Shown here in pieces: positions 18,572 to 29,215 of a stretch of 64,000 bases of DNA. A program made the position numbers and the translations under genes. Numbering within the stretch: position 1 is the stretch's first letter; each line of letters opens with the position of its first letter. The notes under the pieces were generated by a model. The model was not told the DNA's origin. It ran no database searches and saw only the letters and a program-made list of their open reading frames with translations. This stretch comes from an uncultured Chlorobiaceae bacterium (GTDB taxonomy: Bacteria; Bacteroidota; Chlorobiia; Chlorobiales; Chlorobiaceae): NCBI GenBank assembly GCA_903820085.1, contig CAIJGA010000001.1, forward strand, positions 62,001 through 126,000, in the 5' to 3' direction.

Positions 18572-19453
18572 TTATCCTTCAGCCTTTATGGAATTGAAGT
18601 AGTCAAAGGCATCCTGCGGACTCATCTGCTCATGCACCACCTTGTTGACAGCCTTCATCATGGCAAGCGGGGCATCGCTCTGGAAAATATTGCGGCCCAT
18701 ATCAACACCTGATGCGCCTTCATCGATAGCATTGCGGGACATGGTGAGCGCTTCGAGCTCGGGAAGTTTCTTGCCGCCGGCCATGACAATCGGCACCGGA
18801 CATGAAGCAACGATGGTATCGAAATCTTCAGGCACATAATAGGTCTTGACAATCTGCGCACCAAGCTCGGCAGCCATCCTGCAGGCAAGCCTGAAGTATT
18901 TGGCATCGCGTACCATATCCTTGCCAACCGCCGTCACCGCCATGGTTGGAATGCCGTAACGCAGGCCCATATCGACAAGCCTGGTCATGTTGTGAATGGA
19001 GCGGGTCTCATATTCGCCGCCAATGAATATCTGGAGAGTTATTGCTGCAACGTTCATGCGAATGGCATCCTCGATATCAACGGCAAGCTCTTCATCGGAA
19101 AGCTCCTTGAGAATGCTCGGGCCACCGCTGCAGCGCATGACGACAGCCTTGGTCAGGGTCGGCGGAACGGTGGTCCGCAGAATACCGCGGGTCAGCATGA
19201 TGGCATCGGCATAAGGCATAAGCGGGACGATATTGACGTCGGGACGTTCAAGTCCGGTGGTCGGGCCCTGGAAGTAGCCATGATCGATAGCAAGCATGAC
19301 CGTTTTTCCGGTATCGGGGCGGAATATCCTTGAAAGACGGTTTTTCATTCCCCAATCAAGAGAGTGGGCACCCTTCAAAAAAAATCCGTAGTTGTTGACC
19401 GGAATATCAAGATGATACTCTTTGGCCTGTTTGTCTTTATCGTACTCTGCCAT
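18572..19453 (-). CDS. LsrF-like class I aldolase/thiolase
   Basis: 293 aa. The sequence is close to E. coli LsrF along its whole length: [20 protein letters not shown] (49-68), [19 protein letters not shown] and [10 protein letters not shown]. The Schiff-base Lys is K203 in IVKTYYV, the same position as in LsrF. LsrF cleaves the phosphorylated AI-2 product 3-hydroxy-5-phosphooxypentane-2,4-dione, giving DHAP and acetyl-CoA. No lsrK, lsrG or Lsr transporter is present, so a different C5 phosphodiketone or ketose is likely. It sits between the aldolase/SDR fusion (56 bases upstream) and the RLP. Confidence 0.85.
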   Translation of the reverse strand: MAEYDKDKQAKEYHLDIPVNNYGFFLKGAHSLDWGMKNRLSRIFRPDTGKTVMLAIDHGYFQGPTTGLERPDVNIVPLMPYADAIMLTRGILRTTVPPTLTKAVVMRCSGGPSILKELSDEELAVDIEDAIRMNVAAITLQIFIGGEYETRSIHNMTRLVDMGLRYGIPTMAVTAVGKDMVRDAKYFRLACRMAAELGAQIVKTYYVPEDFDTIVASCPVPIVMAGGKKLPELEALTMSRNAIDEGASGVDMGRNIFQSDAPLAMMKAVNKVVHEQMSPQDAFDYFNSIKAEG

Positions 19454-19509
19454 AGTGATGGATCTCCTCTTTTCGGTTATGGGTCTGTTATTTCTGCATT
19501 CTCTTTCGT

Positions 19510-21627
19510 TCAGCGGAGCGCGGCTGCAATGTTGCCGCCATCCACCGTGGTAATGGAACCGGTTGTCCTGATTTCGAGCGCCAGATGGACAAAAGCTTCC
19601 GCAACATCTTCGGCAGTTACCTCAAGCTGCAGGAGGTTTCCGGCCATGTACTCCTTTTCACTCAGACCACGGGCCGTTGATCGGACCTTGATCATCTCTG
19701 CAGTAAGCAGGCCACTGCGAATACGGTCGGCATTGATACCATTTGAGCGGATTCCGTCACGGCCGTGATCAAGCGCATATTGCCGGACAAGAAACATGGT
19801 TGCTGCTTTTGCTAATCCGTAAGGACCAAAGTCAGGGCCGGGATTGACAGCCTGTTTTGACACATTGAAAAGCAAAACTCCGCCGGTGCCCTGAAGTTTC
19901 ATCACCCTGACAGCTTCCTGGGCAATGGACTGGTGTGAAAAGAAGTTCAGCTCAAAGCTCTTGCGCAACAGTTCATCAGAAACTTCACCGATGCGACCCT
20001 GAATGGCAGCACCAACGTTTGAGACAATAATATCGACACCGCCAAACCGGCGGCAGGCAGCATCCAGAGCCGAGCGAACCTCGGCTCTGGATGTAACATC
20101 ACAGGTGAGGGCAAGGACGTTGCCGCCGAGCTCCTCTGCTACGCGATCGAGTGCGTCGCGGGTGAGATCGAGCATAACCAGTTCTGCCCCTTTCTTGCGA
20201 AAGGCCTTAGCCGTCGCCAGGCCGATGCCGCTTGCAGCTCCCGTGACCATGACAATTTTACCGGCAAAAATATCATGATGAACCTTGTTCATCTTGGCCT
20301 GCTCCATGTCCCAGTACTCTATTTCAAAAGCTTCACGGTCGCTGATGGATTCAAAGGTACCAACTGATTCGGCATCAAGAATGGCTGAAGCGGTCCCTGT
20401 TGCAATATCGGCATTGACTGCGGCTGATTCTGCGGTTTTACCGAGGCCAAACAGCCCAAGACCGGGAACAAGCACCACTCTTGGCAACGGGTCGAGCATG
20501 GTTACCTGCATGTCGGAGGCCTGTTGCTGGGCATTAAAATAGTTGGTGTACTCTTCGCGGTAGCGCTGCACAGTCTCATGCACTGCAGCCTTGAATCCTG
20601 CAATATCGCTTGCATCAGGAGCAGGGACAACGAGCGGCTTATTTTTAGTCCGGATAATAAAATCAGGCGTCATGGCGCCTTTTTGGCTCATGCCAACAAG
20701 ATCGATGCTGTTGACATAGTCAAGAATAAGCGGCGAGGTCCGAAATTCAAGAATGAACTGATGATACTCTCGCGTACCGGGTGACTTTTCATCCACACAG
20801 GCTCCCCTGATGACGGGAGCAGTCACTTCAACCGAAGCCAGTTCCGATGGCAGGGTTACGGATGGAAAGGTTTTTCTGCCTGCAACAGCAATACGCGCTT
20901 CAAGCGTGCTGACAGCCTCAATCATTCGTCCGTAGGCCTCCTTGGCTGTAGCTCCGAAGGTGACCAGGCCGTGCTTGTGAAGCACCAGTCCTTTGATCTC
21001 CGGGTTTGATTCATAGACCACAGCTGCCGAGCGGGCCAGACCGAGGCCAGGCTTGATATAGGGAACGGAACCAAAGCTGTCACCAAGCGTTTCACCAACA
21101 AGCTTAGCTCCATCGGGCTGATTGCTGAGGGTGAGCAAGGCAAACGAATGGGTATGAAAAATAAAACGGTGCGGAAGAAAGGCGTGAAGGAGCGTCTCAA
21201 TCGAAGGGGTCAGCCTGTGCTCGGCCATATGGTCCGTCAGACTGAACATATTGAGAAGCAGGAGGTGCTTGAATTCTTTGGTCGAAAAGCGCCGAAGAGC
21301 CTCTTCGCTTACCAGATCGTTGCGGCTGAAAAGCTCTCCCAGTTTGCGCAGTGGTCCCAACCGGAGCGGGGTGTAATCACACGCGGAAACACGGCTCAAA
21401 TCAACCCCGCTGGCTTTAATCAAGAGTACATCAGCCCGGTTGCCGACCATATCCACCAGTTCGCATTTAACCGAGGTATTCCCTCCGCCGTGCATCACCA
21501 GCGAACTTTCGCTGCCAAGCAGACGAGAGGCATAAACCAGTTCGGCAAGTTCTGCCTGCATTTCGGTTGAGCTACACTGCTCCCTGGCGGAGCACTGAAG
21601 AGCTGCATCGTTCCAAAGGTTCTGCAT
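19510..21627 (-). CDS. Bifunctional class II aldolase / short-chain dehydrogenase
   Basis: 705-aa fusion resembling rhamnulose-1-phosphate aldolase/lactaldehyde dehydrogenase proteins. The N-terminal class II aldolase domain (about 20-245) has the GGGNTS phosphate motif (47-52), PSIET with Glu144, and zinc-site HTH (158-160) and HKHG (217-220). A linker (250-450) leads to a C-terminal SDR with TGAASGIG (462-469) and an active-site YGLAK. It should cleave a ketose-1-phosphate to DHAP and an aldehyde and then oxidise or reduce the aldehyde. No rhamnose uptake, isomerase or kinase genes are nearby, so the true substrate probably comes from the RLP/LsrF context. The gene starts 77 bases after the small membrane protein gene. 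Confidence 0.87.
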   Translation of the reverse strand: MQNLWNDAALQCSAREQCSSTEMQAELAELVYASRLLGSESSLVMHGGGNTSVKCELVDMVGNRADVLLIKASGVDLSRVSACDYTPLRLGPLRKLGELFSRNDLVSEEALRRFSTKEFKHLLLLNMFSLTDHMAEHRLTPSIETLLHAFLPHRFIFHTHSFALLTLSNQPDGAKLVGETLGDSFGSVPYIKPGLGLARSAAVVYESNPEIKGLVLHKHGLVTFGATAKEAYGRMIEAVSTLEARIAVAGRKTFPSVTLPSELASVEVTAPVIRGACVDEKSPGTREYHQFILEFRTSPLILDYVNSIDLVGMSQKGAMTPDFIIRTKNKPLVVPAPDASDIAGFKAAVHETVQRYREEYTNYFNAQQQASDMQVTMLDPLPRVVLVPGLGLFGLGKTAESAAVNADIATGTASAILDAESVGTFESISDREAFEIEYWDMEQAKMNKVHHDIFAGKIVMVTGAASGIGLATAKAFRKKGAELVMLDLTRDALDRVAEELGGNVLALTCDVTSRAEVRSALDAACRRFGGVDIIVSNVGAAIQGRIGEVSDELLRKSFELNFFSHQSIAQEAVRVMKLQGTGGVLLFNVSKQAVNPGPDFGPYGLAKAATMFLVRQYALDHGRDGIRSNGINADRIRSGLLTAEMIKVRSTARGLSEKEYMAGNLLQLEVTAEDVAEAFVHLALEIRTTGSITTVDGGNIAAALR

Positions 21628-21704
21628 AAAAAATCATACTTCTCACGCCGGAACCCGGCATGTATTGTTGAAAAATAAAGATCCCCAAACGAGTTACATC
21701 CTGT

Positions 21705-21962
21705 TCATGATCGAGCTTTTTTTTTCTTTTCATGCCACCCTTCAATAAAAAAGCCGGAACTGTAGATAAGGAGAAAGCCGGGGATCACAACACCAAGAAA
21801 AGAGACCTTGTCACCAATCGATGGCAACTGGCCGGAAGACCAGATCATCCAAACCAGTACACACCAGACAGGTCCTACAAACAGAAAAGTGGTATTCCAG
21901 AGTCTCTTAAAACTGTATTTCATCACATTTATTGTCTTTAGAGAAATAGCGGAACCGGTCAT
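21705..21962 (-). CDS. Small membrane protein downstream of bchV
   Basis: 85 aa with two predicted membrane segments (about 24-43 and 54-72) and a Lys-rich tail ([10 protein letters not shown]). Its ATG overlaps the bchV stop (ATGA), suggesting translational coupling; an alternative start at 21923 (MKYSFKRLW) would break that overlap. I recognise no family. Coupling to bchV hints at a role in pigment synthesis or at the membrane where BchV acts, but this is inference. Confidence 0.65.
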   Translation of the reverse strand: MTGSAISLKTINVMKYSFKRLWNTTFLFVGPVWCVLVWMIWSSGQLPSIGDKVSFLGVVIPGFLLIYSSGFFIEGWHEKKKKARS

Positions 21963-22432
21963 ATTTGACCGTCAATCCGAAGCCTGCGTTCATGACGTTT
22001 TTCAAGGATGATCCTCACCAGATACTGCAGCGCATTGAGCACATAGGTAAAATAGGCGAGAAAGGCATCCATAATCAGCACATGTGTGGAAGCACCGAAG
22101 TAAGCCAGAAAAAAATAGAGCAGATGGAAAAATGCAGCAACCGTGCTTCCAATATCTTCCCAGAAAAACTCTTTGGAGTAAACCCATTTATTGAAAATCT
22201 CCTTTTCAAAAAACATGCCGGTTATGAAAAGAAGGGCAAAAAAAAGCGTTTTAAACAGAATAGCTACACTGACCCAGTAAAAGCTGGAACCAAACAGATC
22301 GTTTGCATAAAGGGCTGTTATGGTAACACCGGCTACAAAAAAGAAAAACTGGATCGGTGCAAGAATAATCTGGATATCGGTCCAGATGGAAGCGTTCCTT
22401 TTGACAAGCTGTTCAGGGGTATAACGAGCCAT
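21959..22432 (-). CDS. bchV: 3-vinyl bacteriochlorophyllide hydratase (BchF/BchV family)
   Basis: Hydrates the C3-vinyl group of (bacterio)chlorophyllide to 3-(1-hydroxyethyl), needed for chlorosome bacteriochlorophylls. 157 aa with about four membrane segments. Family marks are the N-terminal [18 protein letters not shown] followed by LAPIQF, and FFWEDIGS near 89-96. Green sulfur bacteria carry two paralogues, BchF and BchV. I choose BchV because, as I recall, the BchV gene also lies a few genes from the RLP in Chlorobaculum tepidum; this needs a tree. First gene of the run leading to the RLP. Confidence 0.8.
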   Translation of the reverse strand: MARYTPEQLVKRNASIWTDIQIILAPIQFFFFVAGVTITALYANDLFGSSFYWVSVAILFKTLFFALLFITGMFFEKEIFNKWVYSKEFFWEDIGSTVAAFFHLLYFFLAYFGASTHVLIMDAFLAYFTYVLNALQYLVRIILEKRHERRLRIDGQI

Positions 22433-22718
22433 CTTCTTTTACGCTTAACTGATAAAAAAACTTCTTGAGCTGGGATCGCCACCTGACCAGCAGCTCACTA
22501 TGAGCGCATGGAATATAGTAAAATTGAAGAGAGAGAAAAAGCCTCAGAGAGAAGGAGTCATCGTCGGAGATGAGTGGAACGGTTCCGATATTGAATCATT
22601 GCAAACATTTCTTTTTGTTCAGAGAGTTTCTACCGGTTAGATTACAAGGAAATGGCAAACAGCCGCACCCTTCATACCTCTGTGCAGCACCAACTGGCAC
22701 TATCTCATTGTCCCGATC

Positions 22719-23201
22719 ATGACCGAAAACAGTACACTCTCCCCAATGGCTTTCGCCCTCAAGCTGCTTGGACTGCGCAATCACAGCCAAAAGGAACTTG
22801 AGCGTAAACTCCTGAAAAAGGGATATGAAACTGAGAGTATTGTGTCAGTACTGGAGAAGCTGACAAGGCAGGGAGTGCTGGACGACCGGATTTTCGCCAT
22901 GGAACTGATCAGAAGCCGGTCAAGGCGGAAACCGGCTGGAAAATTGAAAATCGGTGTAGAGCTGCGAAAGAAAGGAGTTTCGGAACCGATTATCGGCGAA
23001 CTGCTCAAAGAGTACGACAGTACAGCACTCTGTTACCGAGCAGCAGAAAAAAAAATCGCCTCACTGTATCAGCTAACTGATGCCGAGCGCAAAAGAAAAC
23101 TAGAAGTATTCCTCAATAACCGGGGGTTTGAATGGCAGGAGATTCAAACCGTACTGAAGCAGTTGCATGCATCCAGCACGGATTTTGAAGAGCCCTGTTA
23201 A
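22719..23201 (+). CDS. recX: Regulatory protein RecX
   Basis: RecX binds RecA filaments and inhibits their activity. 160 aa made of three-helix repeats: family opening ALKLLGLRNHSQKELERKL, written here in part, then GVLDDRIFA and a C-terminal RGFEWQEIQTVLKQ. recA is not adjacent. The gene converges with pyrH, 7 bases apart at the stops. The upstream 285-base gap to bchV holds divergent promoters and an imperfect TGAGCTG/CAGCTCA repeat (22466-22497). Confidence 0.88.
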   Translation: MTENSTLSPMAFALKLLGLRNHSQKELERKLLKKGYETESIVSVLEKLTRQGVLDDRIFAMELIRSRSRRKPAGKLKIGVELRKKGVSEPIIGELLKEYDSTALCYRAAEKKIASLYQLTDAERKRKLEVFLNNRGFEWQEIQTVLKQLHASSTDFEEPC

Positions 23202-23208
23202 TGCAGTT

Positions 23209-23919
23209 TCATCCATGCACCAGCGAGCCAACCTTTTCACCGCGCAACAGCCTGGAAAGGTTCCCTTTTTCATTCATGTTCATGACGACAATAGGAAGTG
23301 CGTTTTCACTGCAAAGGGTGATGGCGGTCATGTCCATAACCCGAAGATTCTTGCGCAGCACATCGAGATAGGATATGTCGGCAAAAAACTGTGCATTGGA
23401 ATTTTTTTCAGGATCGGAATCGTAGACACCGTCAACTCTGGTGCCTTTGACGATAATATCAGCCTCAATCTCGATAGCCCTCAGCGAGGCGGCCGTATCG
23501 GTTGTAAAATAGGGGTTTCCTGTACCGGCACCGAAAATAACGACCCGCCCTTTTTCAAGATGACGAACTGCCCTGCGGCGAATAAATGGCTCCGCCATTT
23601 GCTCCATTTTTATGGCTGTCTGGAGCCGGGTAAAGACTCCCTTGCGCTCAAGGGCATCCTGAAAGGCTAATGCATTGATCACCGTTGCAAGCATACCCAT
23701 ATAGTCGGCCTGTACTCGGTCCATCTTCTCTGCCGCCTCGGACATGCCACGAAAAATATTGCCTCCACCAATCACGATGGCAATCTGTGCCCCCATCTCA
23801 CTGGCCTCCTTGATTTCCTCGGCGTACCGTTCAAGCATCTCGGGATTAATGCCATAGCCATCCTCTCCGGCAAGTGCTTCGCCACTTAATTTCAGCAAAA
23901 TGCGCTTGTAGTGGAGCAT
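23209..23919 (-). CDS. pyrH: UMP kinase
   Basis: Phosphorylates UMP to UDP. Amino acid kinase fold, 236 aa: [12 protein letters not shown] at the N-terminus, GGGNIFRG (51-58), [15 protein letters not shown] and [12 protein letters not shown]. Start has AAGGAT adjacent. It is the last gene of rplM-rpsI-rpsB-tsf-pyrH, but a strong terminator separates it from tsf, so it depends on read-through or its own promoter. Confidence 0.96.
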   Translation of the reverse strand: MLHYKRILLKLSGEALAGEDGYGINPEMLERYAEEIKEASEMGAQIAIVIGGGNIFRGMSEAAEKMDRVQADYMGMLATVINALAFQDALERKGVFTRLQTAIKMEQMAEPFIRRRAVRHLEKGRVVIFGAGTGNPYFTTDTAASLRAIEIEADIIVKGTRVDGVYDSDPEKNSNAQFFADISYLDVLRKNLRVMDMTAITLCSENALPIVVMNMNEKGNLSRLLRGEKVGSLVHG

Positions 23920-23974
23920 ATCCTTATCCTCAGGAAGAAAAAATTAATTAAAACAACCTTACCAAAATATGTAC

Positions 23975-24009
23975 AAAAAAAAAGCCTCGAACAACGAGGC
24001 TTTTTTTTC
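23975..24009. terminator. Bidirectional terminator between tsf and pyrH
   Basis: GCCTCG (23984-23989) pairs with CGAGGC (23995-24000) around an AACAA loop, with an A-run on the left and a run of eight T on the right. It is a classic factor-independent terminator in both directions, starting 9 bases from the tsf stop. Confidence 0.9.
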
Positions 24010-24876
24010 TTACTCTCCTAATTTGCAGCGGACAAACTCAATCACATCAACCTTTACTTGATGTTTTTTTCGAAACTCGCTGAGCACATCAGAGACCTTT
24101 GTGGTATTGTCTTTGATAAAGAACTGTTCACTGAGCACAACGTCCTGGTAGTACTTTTCAAGCCTGCCGATAACGATCTTGTCGACAAACGCCTCTTTCT
24201 TGCCCTGTTCGAGAGCCTGCTGGCGATAAATTTCCGACTCTTTTGCGATATAATCGGCAGGAACAAATGAACGGTCAACAACAATCGGAGCTGCTGCGGC
24301 TACCTGCATGGCAAGATCTTTCGCGAGTTCCCTGACAACTTCCGGCTGATCGGTCGCGACATGAATGATTGCACCAAGCTGAGCACCAGGATGAATATAG
24401 GCCTCAACCATGCCATCCGCGGCATCAAGATAAACAAGGCGCTTGAGACTGATCTTTTCACCAAGCTTGCCGGTCATGGTCTTGATGGCATCATCAACCG
24501 TTTCGCCACCGTACGCTTCGCCGAGCGTCAATGCCAACAATGCTTCAGGTGATGACGTGCGACTTGCCTGAGCAAGCTCGGCAAGTGCAGAAACAAAACC
24601 GGTAAAGACTTCGCCTCGGGCAACAAAGTCGGTCTCGCAGTTCAGTTCAAGAATAACTCCGGCCTTGTGGTCGGGGGTTATCTTGATACCGACCATACCT
24701 TCCCTGGCTACCCTGTCTGCACGCTTTGCAGCGAGAGCGGCTCCTTTCTTGCGCAGATAATCGATAGCTTGCTGCATATCCCCTCCGGTCTCTTCAAGGG
24801 CTTTTTTGCAGTCCATCATACCGACGCCTGTTATATCACGAAGATTTTTAACATCTTTTGCTGAAATCTGACTCAT
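24010..24876 (-). CDS. tsf: Elongation factor Ts
   Basis: Nucleotide exchange factor for EF-Tu. 288 aa with the UBA-like N-terminus ([19 protein letters not shown]), then the core subdomains ([15 protein letters not shown]). Lies 33 bases after rpsB on the same strand and ends at a strong terminator. Length and start are standard. Confidence 0.97.
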   Translation of the reverse strand: MSQISAKDVKNLRDITGVGMMDCKKALEETGGDMQQAIDYLRKKGAALAAKRADRVAREGMVGIKITPDHKAGVILELNCETDFVARGEVFTGFVSALAELAQASRTSSPEALLALTLGEAYGGETVDDAIKTMTGKLGEKISLKRLVYLDAADGMVEAYIHPGAQLGAIIHVATDQPEVVRELAKDLAMQVAAAAPIVVDRSFVPADYIAKESEIYRQQALEQGKKEAFVDKIVIGRLEKYYQDVVLSEQFFIKDNTTKVSDVLSEFRKKHQVKVDVIEFVRCKLGE

Positions 24877-24909
24877 TGAAATTTCACTCTTATTGATTAT
24901 AAACGCTGA

Positions 24910-25671
24910 TTATTCGCTGATCTCTTCTTTTTCGACGTCTCCATCCTCTTCCTCTTCGTCCATGTCGGCAAGCACCTCATTTTCGACCTTCAATTCGCGT
25001 GCCTTGATAACAGTATCGGCAACAGCCTTGACCATCAACTGAATGGAACGGATAGCGTCGTCATTTGCAGGGATAACAAAATCAACCAGTTCAGGATCAC
25101 AGTTGGTATCGACCATTGCAATAATGGGAATACCAAGTGAACGGGCCTCCTTGATGGCAATATGCTCTTTCTTGATATCAACGATAAAGAGCGCGGCTGG
25201 AAGTCTTGTCATGGTCGCAATACCACCGAGAATCCTCATGAGCTTCTCTTTTTCGCGACCAAGCATGAGGCGCTCTTTCTTGGTAATCATGTCGTAGGTG
25301 CCATCAGTCGCCATACGGTCGATGGAGTTCATGCGTCTGATGCTCTGTCGTATCGTCTGGAAATTGGTAAGCATGCCGCCCAGCCAACGCTCGCAGACAT
25401 AAGGCATACCTGCGCGTTCTGCCTGCTCTGCAATAATATGTTTCGCCTGTTTTTTCGTCCCGACAAACATGATTTCCCGGCCAGTCTGAGCGATGGCTTC
25501 AAGTGCCTTCAGGGCCTCATCAGCAAGGACAACCGTTTTCTGGAGATCGATAATATGAACACCGTTCTTTTCCATGAAAATGTACGGCTTCATTTTTGGA
25601 CACCAGCGACGAGCAAGGTGACCGAAATGGACTCCTGCGCGGAGCATCTCTTCAAGCTGAAAATGTGACAT
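24910..25671 (-). CDS. rpsB: 30S ribosomal protein S2
   Basis: 253 aa. The start is the ATG at 25671 ([10 protein letters not shown], the family N-terminus); the open frame extends to 25746 without conservation. Standard motifs: [21 protein letters not shown] and [18 protein letters not shown]. The C-terminus has an acidic tail ([13 protein letters not shown]) common in this lineage. Its 164-base upstream gap holds a GC-rich hairpin that may be an S2 leader. Confidence 0.97.
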   Translation of the reverse strand: MSHFQLEEMLRAGVHFGHLARRWCPKMKPYIFMEKNGVHIIDLQKTVVLADEALKALEAIAQTGREIMFVGTKKQAKHIIAEQAERAGMPYVCERWLGGMLTNFQTIRQSIRRMNSIDRMATDGTYDMITKKERLMLGREKEKLMRILGGIATMTRLPAALFIVDIKKEHIAIKEARSLGIPIIAMVDTNCDPELVDFVIPANDDAIRSIQLMVKAVADTVIKARELKVENEVLADMDEEEEDGDVEKEEISE

Positions 25672-25724
25672 AACTGCTTTTTTGTGATTTAGTTTTTCCT
25701 CTACCACGCCAGTACTGACCGGTA

Positions 25725-25743
25725 TCCGGCGCAAGGCGCCGGA
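25725..25743 (-). promoter_or_regulatory. GC-rich hairpin in the rpsB leader
   Basis: TCCGGCGC (25725-25732) and GCGCCGGA (25736-25743) pair perfectly around AAG. No T-run follows on the minus strand, so it is more likely a structured 5' leader of rpsB than a terminator of rpsI. Autoregulation by S2 is an inference from other bacteria. Confidence 0.4.
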
Positions 25744-25835
25744 CACTTCCGGAAAGCTTCATCTGAATGGCTTTCAGAATGGCATGATATGTGAAGTTGT
25801 GTTCTGAAATAAAATAAAACGGAAATAACACCTGA

Positions 25836-26231
25836 TTAACGTTTTGAGAACTGGAAGCGTTTGCGGGCTTTTTTGCGTCCGAATTTTTTCCGTTCAACCA
25901 TACGGGGATCTCTGGTCAGAAGCCTCTCAGTTTTAAGAATGGCACGGGAAGCTTCGTCAAACTCGGTAAGAGCACGGGCAATAGCAAGGCTCACTGCACC
26001 CGACTGGCCGCTGACGCCGCCTCCATGAACATTGATCTTGATATCAAACTCTTCAGCTCTCTCGGTAATGACAAGAGGACGAAGGGCCTGCTGGCGCTTG
26101 TACTCATCCCTGAAATACTCTTCAATCGGCAGCTTATTGACAATAACCCGGCCTTTTCCCGGAATCATAAAAGCTCGAGCCACCGAGGTTTTACGGCGAC
26201 CTACTGTATCGATAACCTCTTTCATTCCCAA
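25836..26231 (-). CDS. rpsI: 30S ribosomal protein S9
   Basis: 131 aa. The N-terminus [12 protein letters not shown] and the strongly basic C-terminal tail ([16 protein letters not shown]) are diagnostic; the tail reaches the P-site tRNA. It follows rplM by 11 bases, the usual rplM-rpsI pairing. Confidence 0.97.
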   Translation of the reverse strand: MGMKEVIDTVGRRKTSVARAFMIPGKGRVIVNKLPIEEYFRDEYKRQQALRPLVITERAEEFDIKINVHGGGVSGQSGAVSLAIARALTEFDEASRAILKTERLLTRDPRMVERKKFGRKKARKRFQFSKR

Positions 26232-26242
26232 TGCTTTAATAT

Positions 26243-26692
26243 TTAGTTTACCTTCATTTCAACAGGAGACTGCGAAGCATGCGGATGCTCTGCGCCTGCA
26301 TAGACCTTGAGTTTTCTGAACAACTGACGACCGAGATTGTTGTGCGGCAACATTCCCCACACAGCATTTTCGATAATTCTTTCCGGCTTTTTCTTCAAAA
26401 GGTCTTTGACATGGTCAACCTTGACGCCGCCCGGATACTGAGAGTGCGAGAAGTAGCTTTTCTGTTCCTCTTTTTTGCCGCTTAGAGCAACTTTTTCAGC
26501 ATTGGTTACCACAATAAAATCACCGGTATCGATATGCGGTGTAAACTGTGGCTTGTGCTTGCCCCTGAGCACTTTTGCAATCTCAGAAGCCATTCTGCCC
26601 AATACCTGACCTTCGGCATCAATAACATACCACTTCCGGTCGACTTCTGCAGGCTTTGCCGAATATGTTTTAAAACTTATCGTCTTACTCAT
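26243..26692 (-). CDS. rplM: 50S ribosomal protein L13
   Basis: 149 aa from the ATG at 26692 ([17 protein letters not shown]); AAGAGA lies just upstream. The longer frame to 26740 lacks conservation. Motifs include [30 protein letters not shown] and [10 protein letters not shown]. First gene of the minus-strand ribosomal set; its promoter should lie in 26693-26843, between it and the divergent der. Confidence 0.97.
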   Translation of the reverse strand: MSKTISFKTYSAKPAEVDRKWYVIDAEGQVLGRMASEIAKVLRGKHKPQFTPHIDTGDFIVVTNAEKVALSGKKEEQKSYFSHSQYPGGVKVDHVKDLLKKKPERIIENAVWGMLPHNNLGRQLFRKLKVYAGAEHPHASQSPVEMKVN

Positions 26693-26843
26693 TCTCTTGC
26701 TATAGATTAACTGGACTTTCCGAAAAATAAAGTTTAACAATGTAAATTATTCCACTTAATTCTACAAATTATACATTATATCTCAAAAGGAATTCCCCGG
26801 GGAGCCTGTACCAACTTTTATTACCAAGACCGCATCTGTTCTT

Positions 26844-28157
26844 ATGAAGCCTTTAATTGCTCTGGTTGGCCGACCTAACGTCGGAAAATCAACCCTGTTC
26901 AACAGAATCCTCCGCCAACGAAGCGCCATTGTCGACCCGACCCCCGGTGTAACCAGAGACCGGCACATCGCAGAAGGCGAATGGCAAGGCAAGGAGTTTC
27001 TTTTGATGGATACCGGAGGCTATAACGCGGAGAAAGATGTTATCAGCATAGCGATGCTTGAGCAGATGCTGACCGCTATCCGCGACGCCGATATTGTTAT
27101 CTTTTTGACCGATGTGCGTGCCGGCCTCTCCTACGAGGATCTTGAACTCGGAAGATTGCTGCAGCGAACCTTTCAGCACAAGCAGCTGTTCTTTGCGGTC
27201 AACAAAGTTGAAACCCCCCAACTCTCCCTGGATGCCGAATCTTTTATAAGCACCGGATTCACCAAGCCCTACTTCATCTCGGCAAGAGACGGAAGCGGTG
27301 TTGCCGATATGCTTGATGACATCCTCGAGTCGTTGCCTGAAACAGAAAAACAGTTATACGAAAAGCAGACCGCTATCCAGCTTGCCGTGGTCGGAAGGCC
27401 AAATGTGGGGAAATCAAGTTTTGTCAATGCCCTGCTTGGTTCAAACCGCCTTATTGTGTCGAACATACCGGGCACAACTCGCGATGCCATCGACAGCCGC
27501 TTTACCCGCAAGCAGGAGGAGTTTATCCTGATCGATACGGCGGGACTGAGAAAACGGACAAAAATTGATGCAGGCATTGAGTACTACAGTTCACTGAGAA
27601 CCGAAAAGGCCATAGAGCGCTGCGATGTTGCCCTGGTTATGCTCGATGCGGCACCAGGAATTGAAAAGCAGGATATGAAAATCATCAACATGGCCGTTGA
27701 GCGCAAAAAAGGGGCTTTGCTGCTGATCAATAAATGGGACCTGATTGAAAAAGATTCAAAGACAAGCAAGATTTATGAAGAGAATCTGAGAATGAACATG
27801 GGCAACCTCTCCTATGTCCCGGTCATCTTTATTTCAGCGCTTACCAAAAAGAACCTCTACCGGGCAATCGACACGGCTCAGGAAATCAGCCGGAACCGCG
27901 CCCGCAAAATCAGCACCAGCGTACTCAACAAGTTCCTTGAGGAAGCGCTTTCGCAGACACATGTTTCCACAAAAACGGGCAAAGAGCTGAAGATTAAATA
28001 CATGACACAGATCAATGCCGCATGGCCGGTCTTTGCCTTTTTCTGCAACGATCCTCTTCTGGTTCAGGCCAATTTCAGGAAATTTCTTGAAAACAAGCTG
28101 CGCGAACACTTCAGTCTGGATGGAGTACCCATTTCTATGCGATTCATGCAGAAATAA
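26844..28157 (+). CDS. der: Ribosome-assembly GTPase Der
   Basis: Tandem-G-domain GTPase for 50S maturation, 437 aa. First P-loop GRPNVGKST (8-16), second GRPNVGKSS (near 185), each with DTGG or DTAGL switch II and TNKWD-type base recognition (NKVE, NKWD). The C-terminal KH-like domain starts near 355. Start gives the family [15 protein letters not shown]. Expressed divergently from rplM. Confidence 0.96.
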   Translation: MKPLIALVGRPNVGKSTLFNRILRQRSAIVDPTPGVTRDRHIAEGEWQGKEFLLMDTGGYNAEKDVISIAMLEQMLTAIRDADIVIFLTDVRAGLSYEDLELGRLLQRTFQHKQLFFAVNKVETPQLSLDAESFISTGFTKPYFISARDGSGVADMLDDILESLPETEKQLYEKQTAIQLAVVGRPNVGKSSFVNALLGSNRLIVSNIPGTTRDAIDSRFTRKQEEFILIDTAGLRKRTKIDAGIEYYSSLRTEKAIERCDVALVMLDAAPGIEKQDMKIINMAVERKKGALLLINKWDLIEKDSKTSKIYEENLRMNMGNLSYVPVIFISALTKKNLYRAIDTAQEISRNRARKISTSVLNKFLEEALSQTHVSTKTGKELKIKYMTQINAAWPVFAFFCNDPLLVQANFRKFLENKLREHFSLDGVPISMRFMQK

Positions 28158-28224
28158 GCGCATGAAGCAGATCCAAACCATAACTTTTTTTGTTTTTTCT
28201 GTTAAAATAAAACGATAGCACGCT

Positions 28225-29121
28225 ATGACGACAATACATGATGAATCGGCGCCTTCATCCTGCAACCATCATCAAGGCAATGACAAATCAGCACATGCAT
28301 CCTGCGGTCATGAACACTGCAATCATGGCAATCCGCTGCATCAGGTAAAAAATATCATTGCGGTAGCATCCGGTAAAGGCGGAGTCGGCAAATCAACCTT
28401 TGCCGTAAACCTTGCCATTGCCCTCGCTCAGACAGGTGCAAAAGTCGGCCTGATTGACGCCGACCTTTACGGACCGAGCATTCCGACAATGTTCGGACTT
28501 CTCGATGCCAAACCGGAAGTGGTAGAAAAAAATCTTGTCCCGTTGGAAAAGTACGGCGTCAAACTGATGTCCATCGGCTTTCTGATCGAGATGGATACCG
28601 CGGTGATCTGGCGCGGACCCATGGCTTCAAACGCCATCAAGCAGTTTATCAGTGAAGTGGACTGGCAGGAACTCGACTACCTGATTTTCGATCTTCCCCC
28701 CGGTACCGGAGATATTCAGATTACCATTGCCCAGACCATTCCCTTGACCGGTGCCATTATTGTGACAACGCCGCAGGATGTTGCCATTGCCGATGTCTCA
28801 AAAGCGGTAAGCATGTTCCGTAAAGTAAAGGTACCTATTCTCGGGGTGGTTGAAAACATGAGCTATTATGAGCTTCCAGATGGAACAAAAGACTATATTT
28901 TCGGGCACCATGGGGGAGAGATATTTGCCAAAACCCAAGGGCTTGCCTTTCTCGGATCCATCCCGATAGACCGGGCTGTACGAGAAGGAGGTGACAATGG
29001 CACACCCTACATGCTCAGCCACCCTGATTCAGCGACATCAAAAGCCATCAATCAGGCTGCAATGGAGGTTGCCCGCCGGATTTCCATAACCGAAGCAGAA
29101 AATACAGCAAAACAATCATAA
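28225..29121 (+). CDS. Mrp/NBP35-family Fe-S carrier ATPase
   Basis: 298-aa MinD-like ATPase that carries Fe-S clusters. Deviant Walker A GKGGVGKST (49-57) follows a short His/Cys-rich N-terminus with C13, C27 and C32 and six or more His. This replaces the MIP18-like (DUF59) domain usual in bacterial Mrp. The C-terminal CxxC found in many Mrp proteins is absent; YYELPDGTKDYIFG occupies that site, as in other Bacteroidota-type Mrp. With the NifU-like gene 94 bases downstream, it forms a small Fe-S maturation pair. Confidence 0.88.
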   Translation: MTTIHDESAPSSCNHHQGNDKSAHASCGHEHCNHGNPLHQVKNIIAVASGKGGVGKSTFAVNLAIALAQTGAKVGLIDADLYGPSIPTMFGLLDAKPEVVEKNLVPLEKYGVKLMSIGFLIEMDTAVIWRGPMASNAIKQFISEVDWQELDYLIFDLPPGTGDIQITIAQTIPLTGAIIVTTPQDVAIADVSKAVSMFRKVKVPILGVVENMSYYELPDGTKDYIFGHHGGEIFAKTQGLAFLGSIPIDRAVREGGDNGTPYMLSHPDSATSKAINQAAMEVARRISITEAENTAKQS

Positions 29122-29215
29122 ATTGCATGTTGTTTTTTTCAGCAAGAGATTTGATATTGCATTCCGTGCATGACGACGCAACCGTTATTTTTAATCATTG
29201 TAAACCAATTATACC

